The position numbers and the translations under genes were made by a program. 64,000 nt of DNA from Phyto melanocephala (Eukaryota > Arthropoda > Insecta > Diptera > Rhinophoridae). Of the stretch, positions 1 to 11,667 are shown piece after piece (position 1 is the stretch's first letter; each line of letters starts with the position of its first letter). Location: positions 105,602,562-105,666,561 of the forward strand of contig OW799236.1 of NCBI GenBank assembly GCA_941918925.1, written 5' to 3'. Under the pieces are notes generated by a model. The model did no database searches and had not been told where the DNA came from. It saw only the letters and a program-made list of their open reading frames with translations.

Positions 1-663
1 AATAATATTTGTACTTTTTTTTTGATTTTTATTTTCTTAGCAAAGTGCCACTATGTGTCTGTAATAAAATAATAATAAAAAATAATATAAGAAGGGGAAA
101 AAAGTGACAGAAGACGGACTAAGTTAAAGTAACTATTACTTTTTCCATTTATTTGCTGGGCAACCCAATACTGTTTACCAATAAAACTTTTTAATAGTTA
201 TCAACTACAACTTAATGTCAGTTGATAATTTAATGATATATTTAATGGTTACAATGTAGAGAAAAATATTGATAAGAAAATTGCGGGATTAAGTTGGAGA
301 GCAATTAAAATCAAAATAAATGACAAGTGTAAACTGAAGTTGTAAAGTTGAAAAGTTGAATTTTGAAGAAAATATGTATGGGAAATAAGAATAGCACATT
401 AAATATTATTTAGTTTAAATTTATTAAGTGAATATCACTCGTTTTTGCAAAAAGACTTTAAATGAATTTGGGTGATTATTAAAATTAGCGTATATAAGGC
501 CATTGAAAAATGGTGTCTGAGCTACAGGACACAAATTAGAGATGTAAAAAATTTTAAATAATTTAATATAATAGAAACTTAATTTAAAAAAAAAATAAAA
601 ACCACAAAACTAAAATTTGTTAAGCCCTAAAAAATGTTTTATTTTGAAATAAAAAATATTAAA
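1..663. other. A+T-rich non-coding stretch
   Basis: Low-complexity A/T-rich DNA with poly-A and poly-T runs. I see no coding signal or repeat here that I can name. Confidence 0.5.
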
Positions 664-1790
664 ACATCATTAGATTAGGTTAGGTTAAGTTGAAAAGGAG
701 GGGCATTAAAAGCCCAAACCCATGACAGGTATGCACTTATGCCCAGTTGGCATGTTGTGCGCTCCATGTGGAAAACGGAATTCCCAAACAAAAACCATAA
801 ACATAATTTCCCATAAATAAAGGACTAGTCTAAGAACCCAGTCTCCTCAATGTAACTCCTTATGGATCTCCAGTTCACTAGGTATTCGAAGTTCGGCATA
901 GTATCCACTGTAAAATTCTCGCGCCTAATATGCCCAAACGCAAGACAATGACAGAGGTAGAGTACCAAAGTCTCATCCTCTTCCTCGCATGCTCTGCATG
1001 TTGTCTCTTCAGATAGTCTCATGCGAGCTAGATGAGTTCTCAACTTCGTATGACCTGTAATCACACTGGTAAGTCTCATAAGTGTTGATCTATTCAGTCT
1101 TAGAATTTCCTTTGATTTCTCAAGTTTTGGGTCACCCCATAGTGTTATTGTCACCTTACCGACATCATAGCTTTGCCATTTTCTGACATGTTGCTCCATC
1201 GCCCAACGTTTAAGTTCATCCTTAAATCGTTAAAGGGGTTTGGCGTTCTCCAAAGTTATAGTACTCAGAAGAGCTCCCATTTTGGATAATTTGTCGGCTT
1301 TCTCGTTTTCGATCAGCCCGTGATGGCTTGGTATCCATATTATCTCCAGATGTTCACAATTTGCATATGAGTTTATCTCGCTCTTGCATTGCAAAACGTT
1401 CCGAGATTCAACTTTCTCCTTTCTCAATGCCTTAATCACTGATTGGCTACCCGTAAAGATACGAATCGGGGTTTCGCTATTCGTTTCCTTTATCCATTTA
1501 ATTCCTTCCGTAATCGCCATGATCTCGGCCTGGAAAATAGTGTTGTGATCTGGTAGACGGAAGTATTTGCTTCTATTTCGGCTTATGTCGTATAAGCCCA
1601 TTCCAGTTTGGTCACCAATCTTTGAACCGTCTGTATAAAGATCGATTCCATGGGTGTTTCCCATCCAGTTTATCTCATCCCATTCTCCCTCTTCCGGTAT
1701 TATGGTGATGCAGTTAGTATTCTCATATCTCATCGGGATTTTATTACATGTTAATTCCGTAATATTTCCCATGGGTAAGATATCCGTTAT
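664..1790 (-). mobile_element. Non-LTR retrotransposon 3' end (RNase H domain and zinc knuckle), inactivated
   Basis: Read on the minus strand, 1772-825 is one reading frame broken by a single in-frame TAA at 1230-1232. The first part (about 180 aa) is an RNase H domain: LYTDGSK supplies the first Asp, FQAEIMAITEG the Glu and NEKADKLSK the last Asp. The middle Asp, normally in a D-S-Q motif, is replaced (FTGSQS), so catalysis would be lost. After the stop, the second part contains CRACEEEDET followed by LCHC, the cysteine-rich C-terminus typical of R1/LOA/I-group elements. The 3' UTR runs to about 664 and ends in CTAACC-type repeats on the minus strand. No endonuclease or reverse transcriptase is seen upstream, so the copy is 5'-truncated. 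The domain call is firm; the clade is uncertain. Confidence 0.85.
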
Positions 1791-2935
1791 TCTTTGGAAT
1801 CTGGTCTTATGTTCTCATCATCATTAAGTGTTTTTCTTGATAGCTCTTTTCTTATTGACCGAATCTGCCATTCTGTACATTTTTTGTGAAGTTCATTTAA
1901 GTCTATATAGTATATTGTATGTAAGAATGCTTCTAACACACATACCAACATATCCAAATCGATAATTTTTTGGCACTCTTCATTATGGATTATTTTATCC
2001 ATAATACTATCACACACACAAAACCTTTGAACCATATAAAAATAATTCCTTTAATTCGCATAAAAAAACTCTTCACACTCAAATTAAATTTAATTTAAAA
2101 TCTCTTAATTAGTATTGTAAACATTTTTAAAACAATGTTTTTTAACACTTCAATTCAATAAATTAATTTCAAACACCACCCACTACACTAAACACCACAT
2201 CAAACCCTACACTAAGTATTTGCTTACTCATTTAAACTAATACTTTTATGTATAAAAAAAGAAAACAATCAACCAAAAGAACATTTAAACTACTTAAACA
2301 TCGCAAAATGTAGAAAGAAACTCATTGTACAATAGAAACATAAAAAAAGAAGTAATAACCTCAACGAAAATCAAAAGCCAGTTACAACTACAGGCAAGTA
2401 GTTTTGCAATAATCTACCATGATTAACCAGAAACTAAAGAAGAAAATGCAAAAGAGAAAACGCAAGCAAATTAAAATAATGAACAATAGTTGAAGTTTAC
2501 CATCTGAGAAGGACACTACAGCACCCAAGGAATAACATGTGAAATAAGTAAAATAATAATAATATATAGAAAATGTACTTAGATTAATGCGAACAAATAA
2601 GTATTTGCTCATAGAGTGTATATCCTTATGAAATAGTTGCTATGCATGTCTGAAAGAATATAAAAGAAAAATATAAAGCTTGTGTGTAGCCGTATGTATA
2701 TTAGAATCCATTTACTGTTGCACTGTGGTGCAAGGTGGTTGGTAAAATGTTGGGGCATTTTTCAATTTCCTAACAGGGAAAAAATAATTAAAAAATGGTC
2801 ATTTTTTGGCACAACTTTATAACATAATGCCTAAAATAATAGATTTTCCAATAGAGGTGATATGATTTTGAAATGACGTTTCGGCCATTTGTAGTATGTC
2901 ATGATCTGTCATTTGTTTTCATAGTATATTAGTGT
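1791..2935. other. Unassigned stretch
   Basis: An open frame at 1787-2035 (minus) continues upstream of the RNase H fragment but shows no motif I recognise. The rest is A/T-rich with nothing I can name. Confidence 0.35.
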
Positions 2936-3745
2936 TTACAATTTCATTATGAAGAGATATATGCAACTTCTACAAATTATTCGGTTTTTTAACAAAATAA
3001 TCGTTCTCCAATTGCCAGAACTGCAAATATTGCTGCCGTTCCGGCAAGTGTTATTAAATACCGCAATTTGTCGATTCCAAGACGTTCTTTAAAATTGTGT
3101 CTGTCTCAAGCCATAACCTGGTGGATTTTAAGAAAGTATTTGGGTTTTTATCCGTATAAAATTGTTCCCACTCAAGAGCTAAAGACTTTTTTATGAAAAA
3201 TCGCCTTCTCTGATCAAGCACACTTTTACCTGAGTGGTGCAGCAAATAAACAAATCTGTCGATTCTGGTGCAAAAAAAATCTACAAATTATTCATTAAAA
3301 ACCATTAAGTTAACCTAAATTTACAGTTTCGTGTGGTTTTTGCTCTGGTAGAATCATCATTCTTTCGAAATGAAGCTGGTAACACCGTCAATGTCAATTG
3401 AGAGCGGTATATATCGATGATAACCAACTTTTTATAGTCAAAGAAGAACATTTAGTGCCAGCAAGACGAGTCTTTGTGCCACACAGCAAATGCAGCAATT
3501 GAATTATTGCGAGAAAAGTTTGGAGATTCGATTATTTCAAGATATTGTGATATTGTATAGTCTTCAAGTAGTTGTGATTAGACTTACTCTTGTGGTGTTA
3601 TTTGCAGTCATTAGTGTTTCAAAATAAACCAGACTCTGTTTAAGCTTTACAAGTCAATACAGAACATGCCATTTATAACATACGACTTGATTTAGTGAAA
3701 AAAGTGCTCGTAAATTATTTCCATCGTATTCGTTTCAAAAGAAAA
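2936..3745 (+). mobile_element. Decayed mariner-like transposase
   Basis: Translating the plus strand in shifting frames recovers successive blocks of a mariner-type transposase. Around 3180-3260 there is an EKSPSLIKHTFT / SDQAHFYLSG-like block. Around 3370-3420 there is FFRNEAGNTVNVN with a Tyr-containing continuation. Around 3480-3560 there is LCHTANAAIELLREKFGDS followed by IISRY. Many stops and frameshifts separate them, so this is a very old copy. Order and strand are consistent throughout. I could not define terminal inverted repeats. The block order matches the DDE transposases of the DNG-R-YR type common in insects. Confidence 0.7.
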
Positions 3746-5304
3746 ATTCTATTTACTCTAATTTTATTTAGAACCTAATTTGTTTGGATTATACTTCATA
3801 TTAAATAAAAAACGTTTGAATTATTGTTAAGATAGTAAGTTTGTTTTTTTAAAGAAATCATAACCTTCTTATTGGAAAACCTTTTACTTTAGTCATTTAA
3901 AAAAAAATTATATTTTATTGAAAAACGTAGTATTTAAAAAAAAATTTATTCTGCACGAATTTAATTTTACTATAGGTAAATTGAATCTAAATAAGTCCTA
4001 TTAAAAACCACTTTTTTCAACATATTAATTTAAATTCGAAAATTCGTTAAACAAAAAATTTAATTTTTCTCGAAATATCCCACTGTTTAGTACTCGATTG
4101 TGTTCGCATATTAAATCCTATTGTCTATACAATTATTAGTTTCTATGTAGTTTTTATGCCAATAATAAAACATGGACACACTAACATATTTGTACGTTTT
4201 GAATTACATGTTTGTTCGTGGATGGATATATTAGAAGCTTTGGTCAGAGTTGCCATGGTTAGGTCCTAAATTACAATGTCAAAGCTTATTCAGTTTTCAA
4301 CAAAATAAAATGATTGTTTAATTTTTTCGACTATAATTGTTTACATATAATCCGGGAAGGGTTGTATAAAACTTTATGCAACTACAACTATAAAATTTAA
4401 ATAAATGCTATTTATAGTATATAGTATAGTTGTCTTGATAAGTTAACTGATTATTTTTCTCTTTACTTGTTTCAAACTTAAGCTATTAAATTGTATAGAA
4501 AAAAAACAATTCTCGCTTCTCTCGTTTATCTTTGATCTCAAACTTCTTATATAAAAAACATAAGCAAAAGCTATCTCCGAACTGAACTTTCAATTCAATT
4601 TCAATTTTAGGAGTGTTCTAATCTATCACCATTTTCTACTAAAAATTTTAAAATACAAAAGAAAGGACTTAAATATTTGTATACAAAAATAACACCAGAA
4701 ATTCTTACTTGGTTAAATAAAAATCAAAGTTAAAGTAAATGATCCCTAGCTTCGGTCGACAAGAAAAAAATCAACCCCTAAAACTACTACTGACGATAAA
4801 CAAGTTAGAGCACTTTATCCGAATGTGCCTAATCTTTTATTTCCTTCAGTTATTTGTTTTTTTTTTAAGGCAACTTATTTAAAAAATATATATTTTTGCC
4901 TATATCTTTAAGACTTATAAACTTACTGGACTAAATATTTTTACAAAGGACGTACTTTTCATATATTGTATATAAATATACATATCTAAGAAAACACTCA
5001 AAAATGTATATGGGCGCTGAACTCTATTGTATGTAAAAAATAAAGTAAAAAGCAGAAGCACAAGTAGTCTTTTATTTTTATCTCAATTTTTTTTTATTAC
5101 AGTTTAGCTACTTTTTGACAGTAGGCGTTACACGACCATAACTGACAATTATGAAGTTTTAAGTTTGACCAAAACTTAGTTATGTCGTTCGTTAATTAAT
5201 GTGTTCTCTATGTATAGGTTTTATATGTCACCTAGAACACAATAATTTACGAAAGACGATTTGTTCTTTGTCGGTAATTGACCCATTGAATTAAAATATT
5301 CTGA
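3746..5304. other. A+T-rich stretch with one repeat fragment
   Basis: Non-coding A/T-rich DNA. The only recognisable item is the short family-1 terminus at 4797-4848. I see nothing else to annotate. Confidence 0.4.
4797..4848 (-). repeat. Family-1 interspersed repeat, diverged terminal fragment
   Basis: CAAGTTAGAGCACTTTATCC and the following GAATGTGCCTAATCTT match the conserved terminus seen at 15310-15359 and 18965-19001 in inverse orientation, with several substitutions. Nothing of the element body is recognisable beyond it. Confidence 0.5.
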
Positions 5305-5925
5305 TTCAACCGCATTGTGGATGGTCTTACTAAGGGGGTAATCCCATCACTTAGTGATTATAAAATCGATCTCTACAGTAACATATCCCTCTGTGCTTGC
5401 AATCTTCATATATGCACACTGAACAGATGGTTTAAGGGTTCTAGGCAAAATATTGTAAAGATATCATGGCCTAGAATAGGTCCTTGGCATACCAACCAGC
5501 TTCTGGGATTTGAAAGGAAATGTCTAAAGGACATTGTGGCTAAGCTATATGATCACAGCAGATTTGGCTTCAGTAGAAGTTGTCTTAACGCAGGAAAAGA
5601 GAAGACTACATCTCGCTTCCTAAATCACCGTCCTGTACTAGAAAATGTTGGATAGACAATTTTAAGATCCTGTTGGAGATTGCAACGCTTAGTCTTGTTG
5701 AAATTTCAACCATCATAGGGCAATCAGGATATCCATAATTGGGAAACTAACGTTATCTAGGGCAACTTCCCTTAAAGATGTTAATGAACCAGAATCACTC
5801 TATCATTCTTTCTATTATTTTTTGTGCTAATAATCTATTTTCTCTTTTCTCTTAACCTCTTACAGGTTTTAAAAAAGGGACGAAAGTGAGCTGTATAACA
5901 GATGCTTGTTCTACCTAAGATCTTG
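5305..5925 (+). mobile_element. Non-LTR retrotransposon 3' end, second lineage
   Basis: The open frame 5317-5655 (112 aa) begins inside the last RNase H motif (VDGLTK resembles A-D-E-L-A-K). It continues with TNQLLGFERKCLKDIV and HSRFGF, then RSCLNAGKEKTTSRFLNHRP, which corresponds to the Cys-rich end C-R-S-C...H-F-L-C-H-C-P of R1/LOA/I-type ORF2, with two of the Cys positions lost. The 3' UTR follows, with a pyrimidine-rich TCTTTTCTCTT stretch and the segment 5877-5917. That segment reappears as the tail of the SINE at 9468-9655. The copy is 5'-truncated and dead. Confidence 0.75.
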
Positions 5926-6058
5926 AATGAACTAGCATACCTGTCAACCAGTTGTAGATTAGTACCATAGAACCTCTACTTCAACCTTACTTTACCATCA
6001 TGAAAGTTGTTAAAAAATTGAATCCAAGTGATTACGCAGTAGAAAATTAAATACTATG

Positions 6059-6173
6059 GACCGTATTCATAAAAAATATTTTAGGTTTATTGAAGGCTTA
6101 TTTGACAAATTTCTGTACAACATCTATCAAATAAGCCTTAAATAATACTAAAATATTTTTTATGAATACGGCC
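6059..6173. mobile_element. Foldback MITE, family F1 (115 bp)
   Basis: A nearly complete palindrome. The left arm starts GACCGTATTCATAAAAAATA and the right arm ends with its complement TATTTTTTATGAATACGGCC, leaving a short loop. The flanks CTATG and CTATA look like a 5-bp target duplication with one change. Another copy of exactly 115 bp is at 19646-19760. It has no coding capacity. Confidence 0.85.
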
Positions 6174-7546
6174 CTATAACTTTTTAGCTCAAATAAATAT
6201 GCGTACAGTTTAAAGATTAAAAAAAATTAAATTTTTAATTTTTTGGCAACAACATTAAATGTTTTAAAAACAAAGATAAAAAAGTTTTTATTTAAGATTT
6301 GTTTTAATTATCATCAGTTGCTATAATACCCTGTGCATAGATGTAAGATCACATAGGTTTTAAAAATAAAAAAAAAATATTAAAATTTGCTATTTACAAC
6401 TAATAATTACATATTCACTCCTTAAAAAGAATAAAAAAATTTAGTTTCGAATTCAAAAAAAAAATTTCCTAAAAGTCTATTATTTTTAGTATTCAGTATA
6501 CCTTTGAGTATTTGGATAATAAGTACTCGATAACCCTTAAGTACTTACACACTTTTTTTGTTATTATGGTCATAGTTGTCGTTAAAAGACAATTCCTTTC
6601 AGTAATAGGAATCCAATGTTACAACAATCTGTAGTTAGAAGTACTCCTATCTTACATTTTATCTGCATACACATTTAATACATACACTTAAGCATACATA
6701 CATATGTACGTGTGTATAGTACGCAGAGATTCTTTTGCATTTTTTTTCCATTTTAATATATGTACGTAATATTTACTAACACATTTACTACATCGTGTAA
6801 GTACATAGCAAGTATTTGTTTGTGAATTTGTGTATTTGTGGAATATTGTTTAGTCAATATTTCATAGATAGTAAAGATAATAAAATCTGTCACTTTCATT
6901 GCTTTTCATAGTTATCTTAAGTGGTATTTCTATTCTTATTTTCGTTTAGTTTGTATAACTCTTCAATATAAAGTTTTTTTTTTCTTATTTGTTTTTTTTT
7001 TGTCCATTTTGCTCTTATGGTAAAATTACTAAAGTAGAATATACACACACATATAAATAAATGGAGATTATGGAACAAGTTTCAGCATATTGGAATATTA
7101 GGCTGGTGCGGCTTTATAAATTTGGTAAGAAAGTTAATAATAACTGTAAGAAAAGAAAACAATCATTTGTTTAAAGTGTTTCTGGCTGAGTTGTTTATGG
7201 TAATTTTTACTTTATTTTTAAGAAATTGTTACAGGTTAATTAAATTTAAATATTTATTCAATAAATTACATATTTAAAGTAAAAAAAAAATCAGTACCCG
7301 GCTAATACAATTTGGCAAGTATGTGATATATTTTAGTACTTTTACACCTAAAGGAATATATCTGGATTAACTGATTTATCGAAGTGTTCCTATGTATAGA
7401 TAATATCACGTTTAATGCGCATAGAAAATAATTCAATATTATTCTGTAAAATAAGGTATTATTTAAATGAATTTGTAAAAAAGCTTTTAATGTATATGCA
7501 CTAGAGCTATCAGAAAATTTAGGAGGGACTTTACATACATAAAGAG
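6174..7546. other. Unassigned A+T-rich stretch
   Basis: Low-complexity sequence with poly-T and CATA-type simple repeats. I see no gene or named repeat. Confidence 0.4.
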
Positions 7547-7753
7547 TAGGTAGGTAGGTAGGTAAGTAGATAAGGCTGGGTGCAAAGTTACCCTCACACC
7601 CTCAACCGCAGATCTTTACGGTCCATTGCGACGCCTTAATATAGAAATAGAAAGAAGAATAGAATAAGAATATAAATAGTTAGAATAGAATTGAACCCGC
7701 AGCCCCCAAACTAGCAGTTCAACACACTTCTGACTAGTCCACCAGGGCACCAT
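7547..7753 (-). mobile_element. tRNA-derived SINE, TACC-tailed subfamily
   Basis: On the minus strand the element opens GGTGCCCTGGTGGACTAGTC, a tRNA-like head with a degenerate A box. It continues to GGGTTCAATTC, a good RNA polymerase III B box. A pyrimidine-rich spacer follows, then a tail containing GTGTGAGGGTAACTTTGCAC and CCAGCC, and it ends in a run of TACC repeats (7547-7565 on the plus strand). The same head and tail occur at 63203-63571. This copy lacks the palindrome inserted in that one and so shows the empty site (ATTAAGGCGTC, on the minus strand around 7633-7643). Confidence 0.88.
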
Positions 7754-7859
7754 CTCAGTATGAATGGACTTTATAAATTTATTGTATTTTTTTTTTTTGT
7801 GCAAATAGCTACTCTGAAATTTAGCAGCCATCACATATGTTTATTTCGATTATTAAAAT

Positions 7860-8670
7860 CAGAGTGCTTTATGACAGAACAGCGCATTATAATTGTAAAA
7901 ACTCATTACAAAATTTTGAAAAGTTTTGCTGACAATGCTCGCAAGCTTTAAAGTATTTTCAGTCAAGAGCGTGAGAGCAGTTAATGTTGACCATTCGAAG
8001 AGTGATCAAAAAATTTGTAGAAACTGGGTCAGTTATAGACTGTATGTACTATTTGGTCTCTTGAAAATATTGCTGTTATAAACGAAAGTATCTCCGCAGA
8101 CCCGAAAACATCAAGTTTCATGAAGAACTACACAGGAAATTTTGGAAATATAACCCCATCTTAATGCATACAAAGTTCAGTTTATTTAGGAGCTCAAATT
8201 GGCAGATCATGGGAAGCGTTAAATAGGTAATGGAGCAAATTAAAAGCAACGCTATTTATAGATTAAGTGTATTTCCATCTTATTGGATTCGTAATACACA
8301 ATATTGTCGAATTTGGGCCTCAAAATATGTTCATGCAATCCATGAGAAACAAATGCACCTACAAAGAGAAACAGTCTAGTGTGGACTTTAGTCAAGCAGC
8401 GTGATTAGACCCTACTTTTTTTAAGACAAAGTTGAAATTGCAATGACTTTGAACGGCATTCGTTATAGAAACATGATGACGCGTTTGTAGTGCCCTTAAC
8501 CTGATGATATGGAGCTAGACTGCATTTGGTTTCAGTAAGACAAATTCACCTGCGATACCGCGTAAATAACAATAAATTTATTGGAGCAACGACTTTTAAT
8601 AAAAATTATATTAAGAAATTCTGTTGTCAACTGGCCACTCTATGCTTTTCTGTAAATCATGGGAGGGAAT
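7860..8670 (+). mobile_element. Decayed mariner-like transposase
   Basis: The plus strand gives an N-terminal block MTEQRIIIVKTHYKILKSFA (from about 7871), then a helix-turn-helix-like TIRRVIKKFVETGSVID at about 7988-8040. It continues with HAIHEKQMHLQRETV near 8335-8380 and then GPYFF-type and LNGIRYRNMMTRFVVPL blocks near 8405-8500. Frames shift repeatedly and stops are frequent. The second catalytic Asp region is altered (QDK rather than QDGA). Block order matches a full-length transposase, so the whole gene was once here. No terminal inverted repeats are evident. Confidence 0.7.
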
Positions 8671-9459
8671 AGATAGAACCACTTCTCTGTAAAAAAGTCA
8701 TGAAAATTTGTATGAAAAGATCTATGGCCTGCATTAGACCCGCTCCTCTGATGATTGATGATGATGGCTATTTGACTGATATTTTTTTCTATACTTGATA
8801 GAAACATGTCTTCTTTACAATCCATTAGAAAAAATCAAAAAGTTCATTCTTACTAAGACATCTATTACAGTTACATATTTGAGAAAATTCTTATAATTCT
8901 TATTATTCTGAGCAATAAGGTGTCCTTTAGTATCCTATATTGGCCTTATATTGGCAAGACCCAACAATTTATTAAAAACATAAGCATTATTAAAGAATGT
9001 TTTTCTGTTGAAGAATACTTTTGACATTTATGATCGTCAATAAACAACTTCTACAGCACTTTTGTGTAAGACCTAATTAAATCGTTTATCGATTACAGTT
9101 CCAATCAATAAGGTTTGTTTTTGGACCAAGGAATTTACCTCCCTTAAACTTCATGAAAATAAATTTTAACTTGCGACCACCATTTCGATTAAAAGCTTTG
9201 TTTAATCAATATTTATGCTTAAAGGTGGAGCTGTATACTTTATCATTAGATGTGCCTCTGTCCTTCTTTCCTTTATGGTGTTATGAAAAATCTAATATCA
9301 TAAGAGCTTAAACAAGCTGAAACAAAAGTATTCAATAAATATTGTATGCAAACTTATGTTTATCATTTTTTTTCAGTAGTAATAATGTACATATGTTTGT
9401 TTGAAAGGATATATGCATCAATAGTAAAAATCGTACACATTTATATTTTAATAAAAATA
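8671..9459. other. Unassigned stretch
   Basis: No supported feature. Sequence just after 8671 may be the remains of the C-terminus of the preceding transposase, but I cannot align it. Confidence 0.35.
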
Positions 9460-9467
9460 TATATGCA

Positions 9468-9655
9468 TGGGTGCCCTGGTGCACTAGCCAGTAGTGTGCT
9501 GGTCTGCTAGTTTTGGGGTTGACGGTTCGATTCCCGCCAAAGACTTTGGACTTGTCTGATTCTCTTTTTTCTTTTCTATTCAGGTATAACAAAGTGATCA
9601 ATATAATGGACACAAGTGAGCTGCACAACAGCTGCCTGTTCTACCAAACCTAACC
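9468..9655 (+). mobile_element. tRNA-derived SINE with LINE-like tail
   Basis: An intact 188-bp copy flanked by the 8-bp target duplication TATATGCA (9460-9467 and 9656-9663). The head GGTGCCCTGGTGCACTAGCC has an A-box-like part, and the B box GGTTCGATTCC is perfect. After a CTTTTTTCTTTTC stretch comes CACAAGTGAGCTGCACAACA and CTGCCTGTTCTACC. That part matches the 3' end of the non-LTR element at 5877-5917, so it probably borrows that retrotransposon's machinery. It ends with AACCTAACC. Confidence 0.92.
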
Positions 9656-9663
9656 TATATGCA

Positions 9664-11229
9664 AGTATTTTTGTGTGTGTCTATACGTACCATATTAATA
9701 AGGCATTAGATCTGGTAAATTTATTACCAACCAGATACTTACACTAAGCCAAGTCCTAAACAAAGGTGCCTCAAGCCATGTCGCGTTTTGTGTTCCTGCA
9801 AATCTAATACGTCATTGCATGGTAACATTAACTGACACGCGACTCTCTGTTATAATAGGATAGAACTACTCCAAGCCATTTTGTACCAAACGAGGTTTCA
9901 GAACAGAACACAATCTATTTTATGATCTATTCAAATTCGTCTAGGAAGGGTTACTCAGGATGCAGGTGTGAATATAACTATCAAACTATACACTAAACAG
10001 CATATGTTACTTTAGAACGACGACGATAATAACATTGTTCTTTAAAGATTTCGAAAAAGAATCTACCGAAGCGCTTCTAGTAGTAAATGGAAAAAAACTA
10101 AGTAGAAGTTGAAAACTATAAATTGGAGATATTGTAGTATGCGATTTTATCTACCTCGTTACGACAAAAGTTTTGAGTTAAAAAGAATAACAATACCGGC
10201 TTATAGATCAACACTTTGTAATAAATAGAAAGTTTATAAACAAGGCCAGCGTCCATCGGGCAAAAATTACTCTTTACAAGACTCTGATACTGCCCCGGCG
10301 GTTATATTTGTCAAATTTAAAAATATTTTCATATTTTTTTTTTTTAAGTTTTTATAACAAATCTTAACAAAACGTTAATAATCTAAATTAACAAACAGCT
10401 CAAAATCGAGGCTAGTTATCTGGACAGTGCAGCACCATTCAATAAAATTAAACTTTCACTCGAATCAGTTTTTGTCTATCAATGCAAATTGTTATTAAAT
10501 TTTTGCTGGACATTTAGTATCTCATATGTGGATGGGTGTATGATAAATAAAAGGCGTTTTATAACCAAAATATTTATATTGTTTTTGGTTTTTATTTTTT
10601 ACATTCCTTTTTTTCCTGAACTTCATGTCTGTGTGTAAGTTTCTATGTAATAAATTATTTATTTTCTTTATAAACTTTTATTAAAATTTATAGAAAAATA
10701 TTTACGTCTCAAACAATGTGTAAATATGAAATTTTATAGTGTCTGCATAAACGTCCTCCTCTATCTCTCTCTTTGTATAAATTTAAAGTTCAATAAAATT
10801 CTATAAAAATGGACAAAAGTGTTGGGAAATATTTTGTTATGTACTATGAGAAATGTAGTTTTACAAAAATTTACATAAAATTTGTAACATGTAATTTAAA
10901 GTAGTTTTCTAGACAATTTAAATAAATACTTCGTGGTAGTAAAAATAATAAAGAAAATTGTAAAATTCCTATAGAGAGATGTGTAATAAAATAAAAATAA
11001 AAATATTTATGTTCTTTGGCAAACATTGTTTTTAAGTGAAATTTATATAAAAAGATTAATAACATAAATTTTTTGAAATTGAAATATTAAGTTTTGTTGT
11101 AATTTTACAACCGAAAATAGTTTAATGATTTTTATTTGTTTAACTGAGAATCTTTATATAAAATCAATGTAAACGGAGTACTGAAAATGTTTTTAAAATA
11201 AGAACTCATTAAATATGTTTTGAAATTTC
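9664..11229. other. Mostly unassigned; possible reverse-transcriptase remnant around 9750-10260
   Basis: On the plus strand at about 9750-10260 there are scattered residues reminiscent of a reverse transcriptase, such as RLGRVTQDAGVN where R-x-G-x-R-Q-G-C would be expected and EALLVVNGKKLS further on, but no clear Y/F-A-D-D. I regard this as weak. From 10300 on there are A/T-rich repeats and nothing nameable. Confidence 0.25.
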
Positions 11230-11667
11230 GGCCGACTTCCTAAACGCAAGTTGCAATGCATATTTACAATGCATACACTTCGTAAACGCATATGTAAACT
11301 TTCTAGCAATGTCCAATGTTCCTAATCGTTTGGCAATTCATTTTACTACGTATCAGCTGTAAAAATCGCGCATCATTTTTATTTTGTATGCAAACATTTG
11401 AGCTGCAATGGCTGAGTTAGTATTTTCTTTGTTTATTTTTAATAAATTATTTATAATTGATAGAGTTTATTTAAATCACAGACTAATAATTTAAATAATT
11501 AAACACTTTATATTGCAGAGACAAAAAGTGGATCCATGAGCATTCCTAAATGCCGATAAAATGCCAAAAAAATCTCTGCAACGCAAGGTTGCACTTAAGA
11601 CATGTTTAGCATTGCATACGCATTTTTTTTAAATTATGAATTGCAACTTGTGTTTAGGAAGTCGGCC
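11230..11667. mobile_element. 438-bp MITE with 27-bp terminal inverted repeats
   Basis: The left end starts GGCCGACTTCCTAAACGCAA and the right end (11641-11667) is its complement with one mismatch over about 27 bp (TTGCAACTTG...AAGTCGGCC). The interior is non-coding and repeats words from the ends (CATACGCATTT, TTGCAATG). A possible TTC target duplication flanks it. The family is not identified. Confidence 0.82.

Noticed and set aside
9521..9545. The B box GGTTCGATTCC as part of a functional tRNA gene (also at 60066 and 63256)
   Set aside because: No acceptor stem pairing or anticodon arm can be drawn, and the sequence continues into a SINE body bounded by target duplications.
9332..9628. 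98-residue minus-strand frame
   Set aside because: Runs antisense through the SINE at 9468-9655 into flanking DNA; coincidental.
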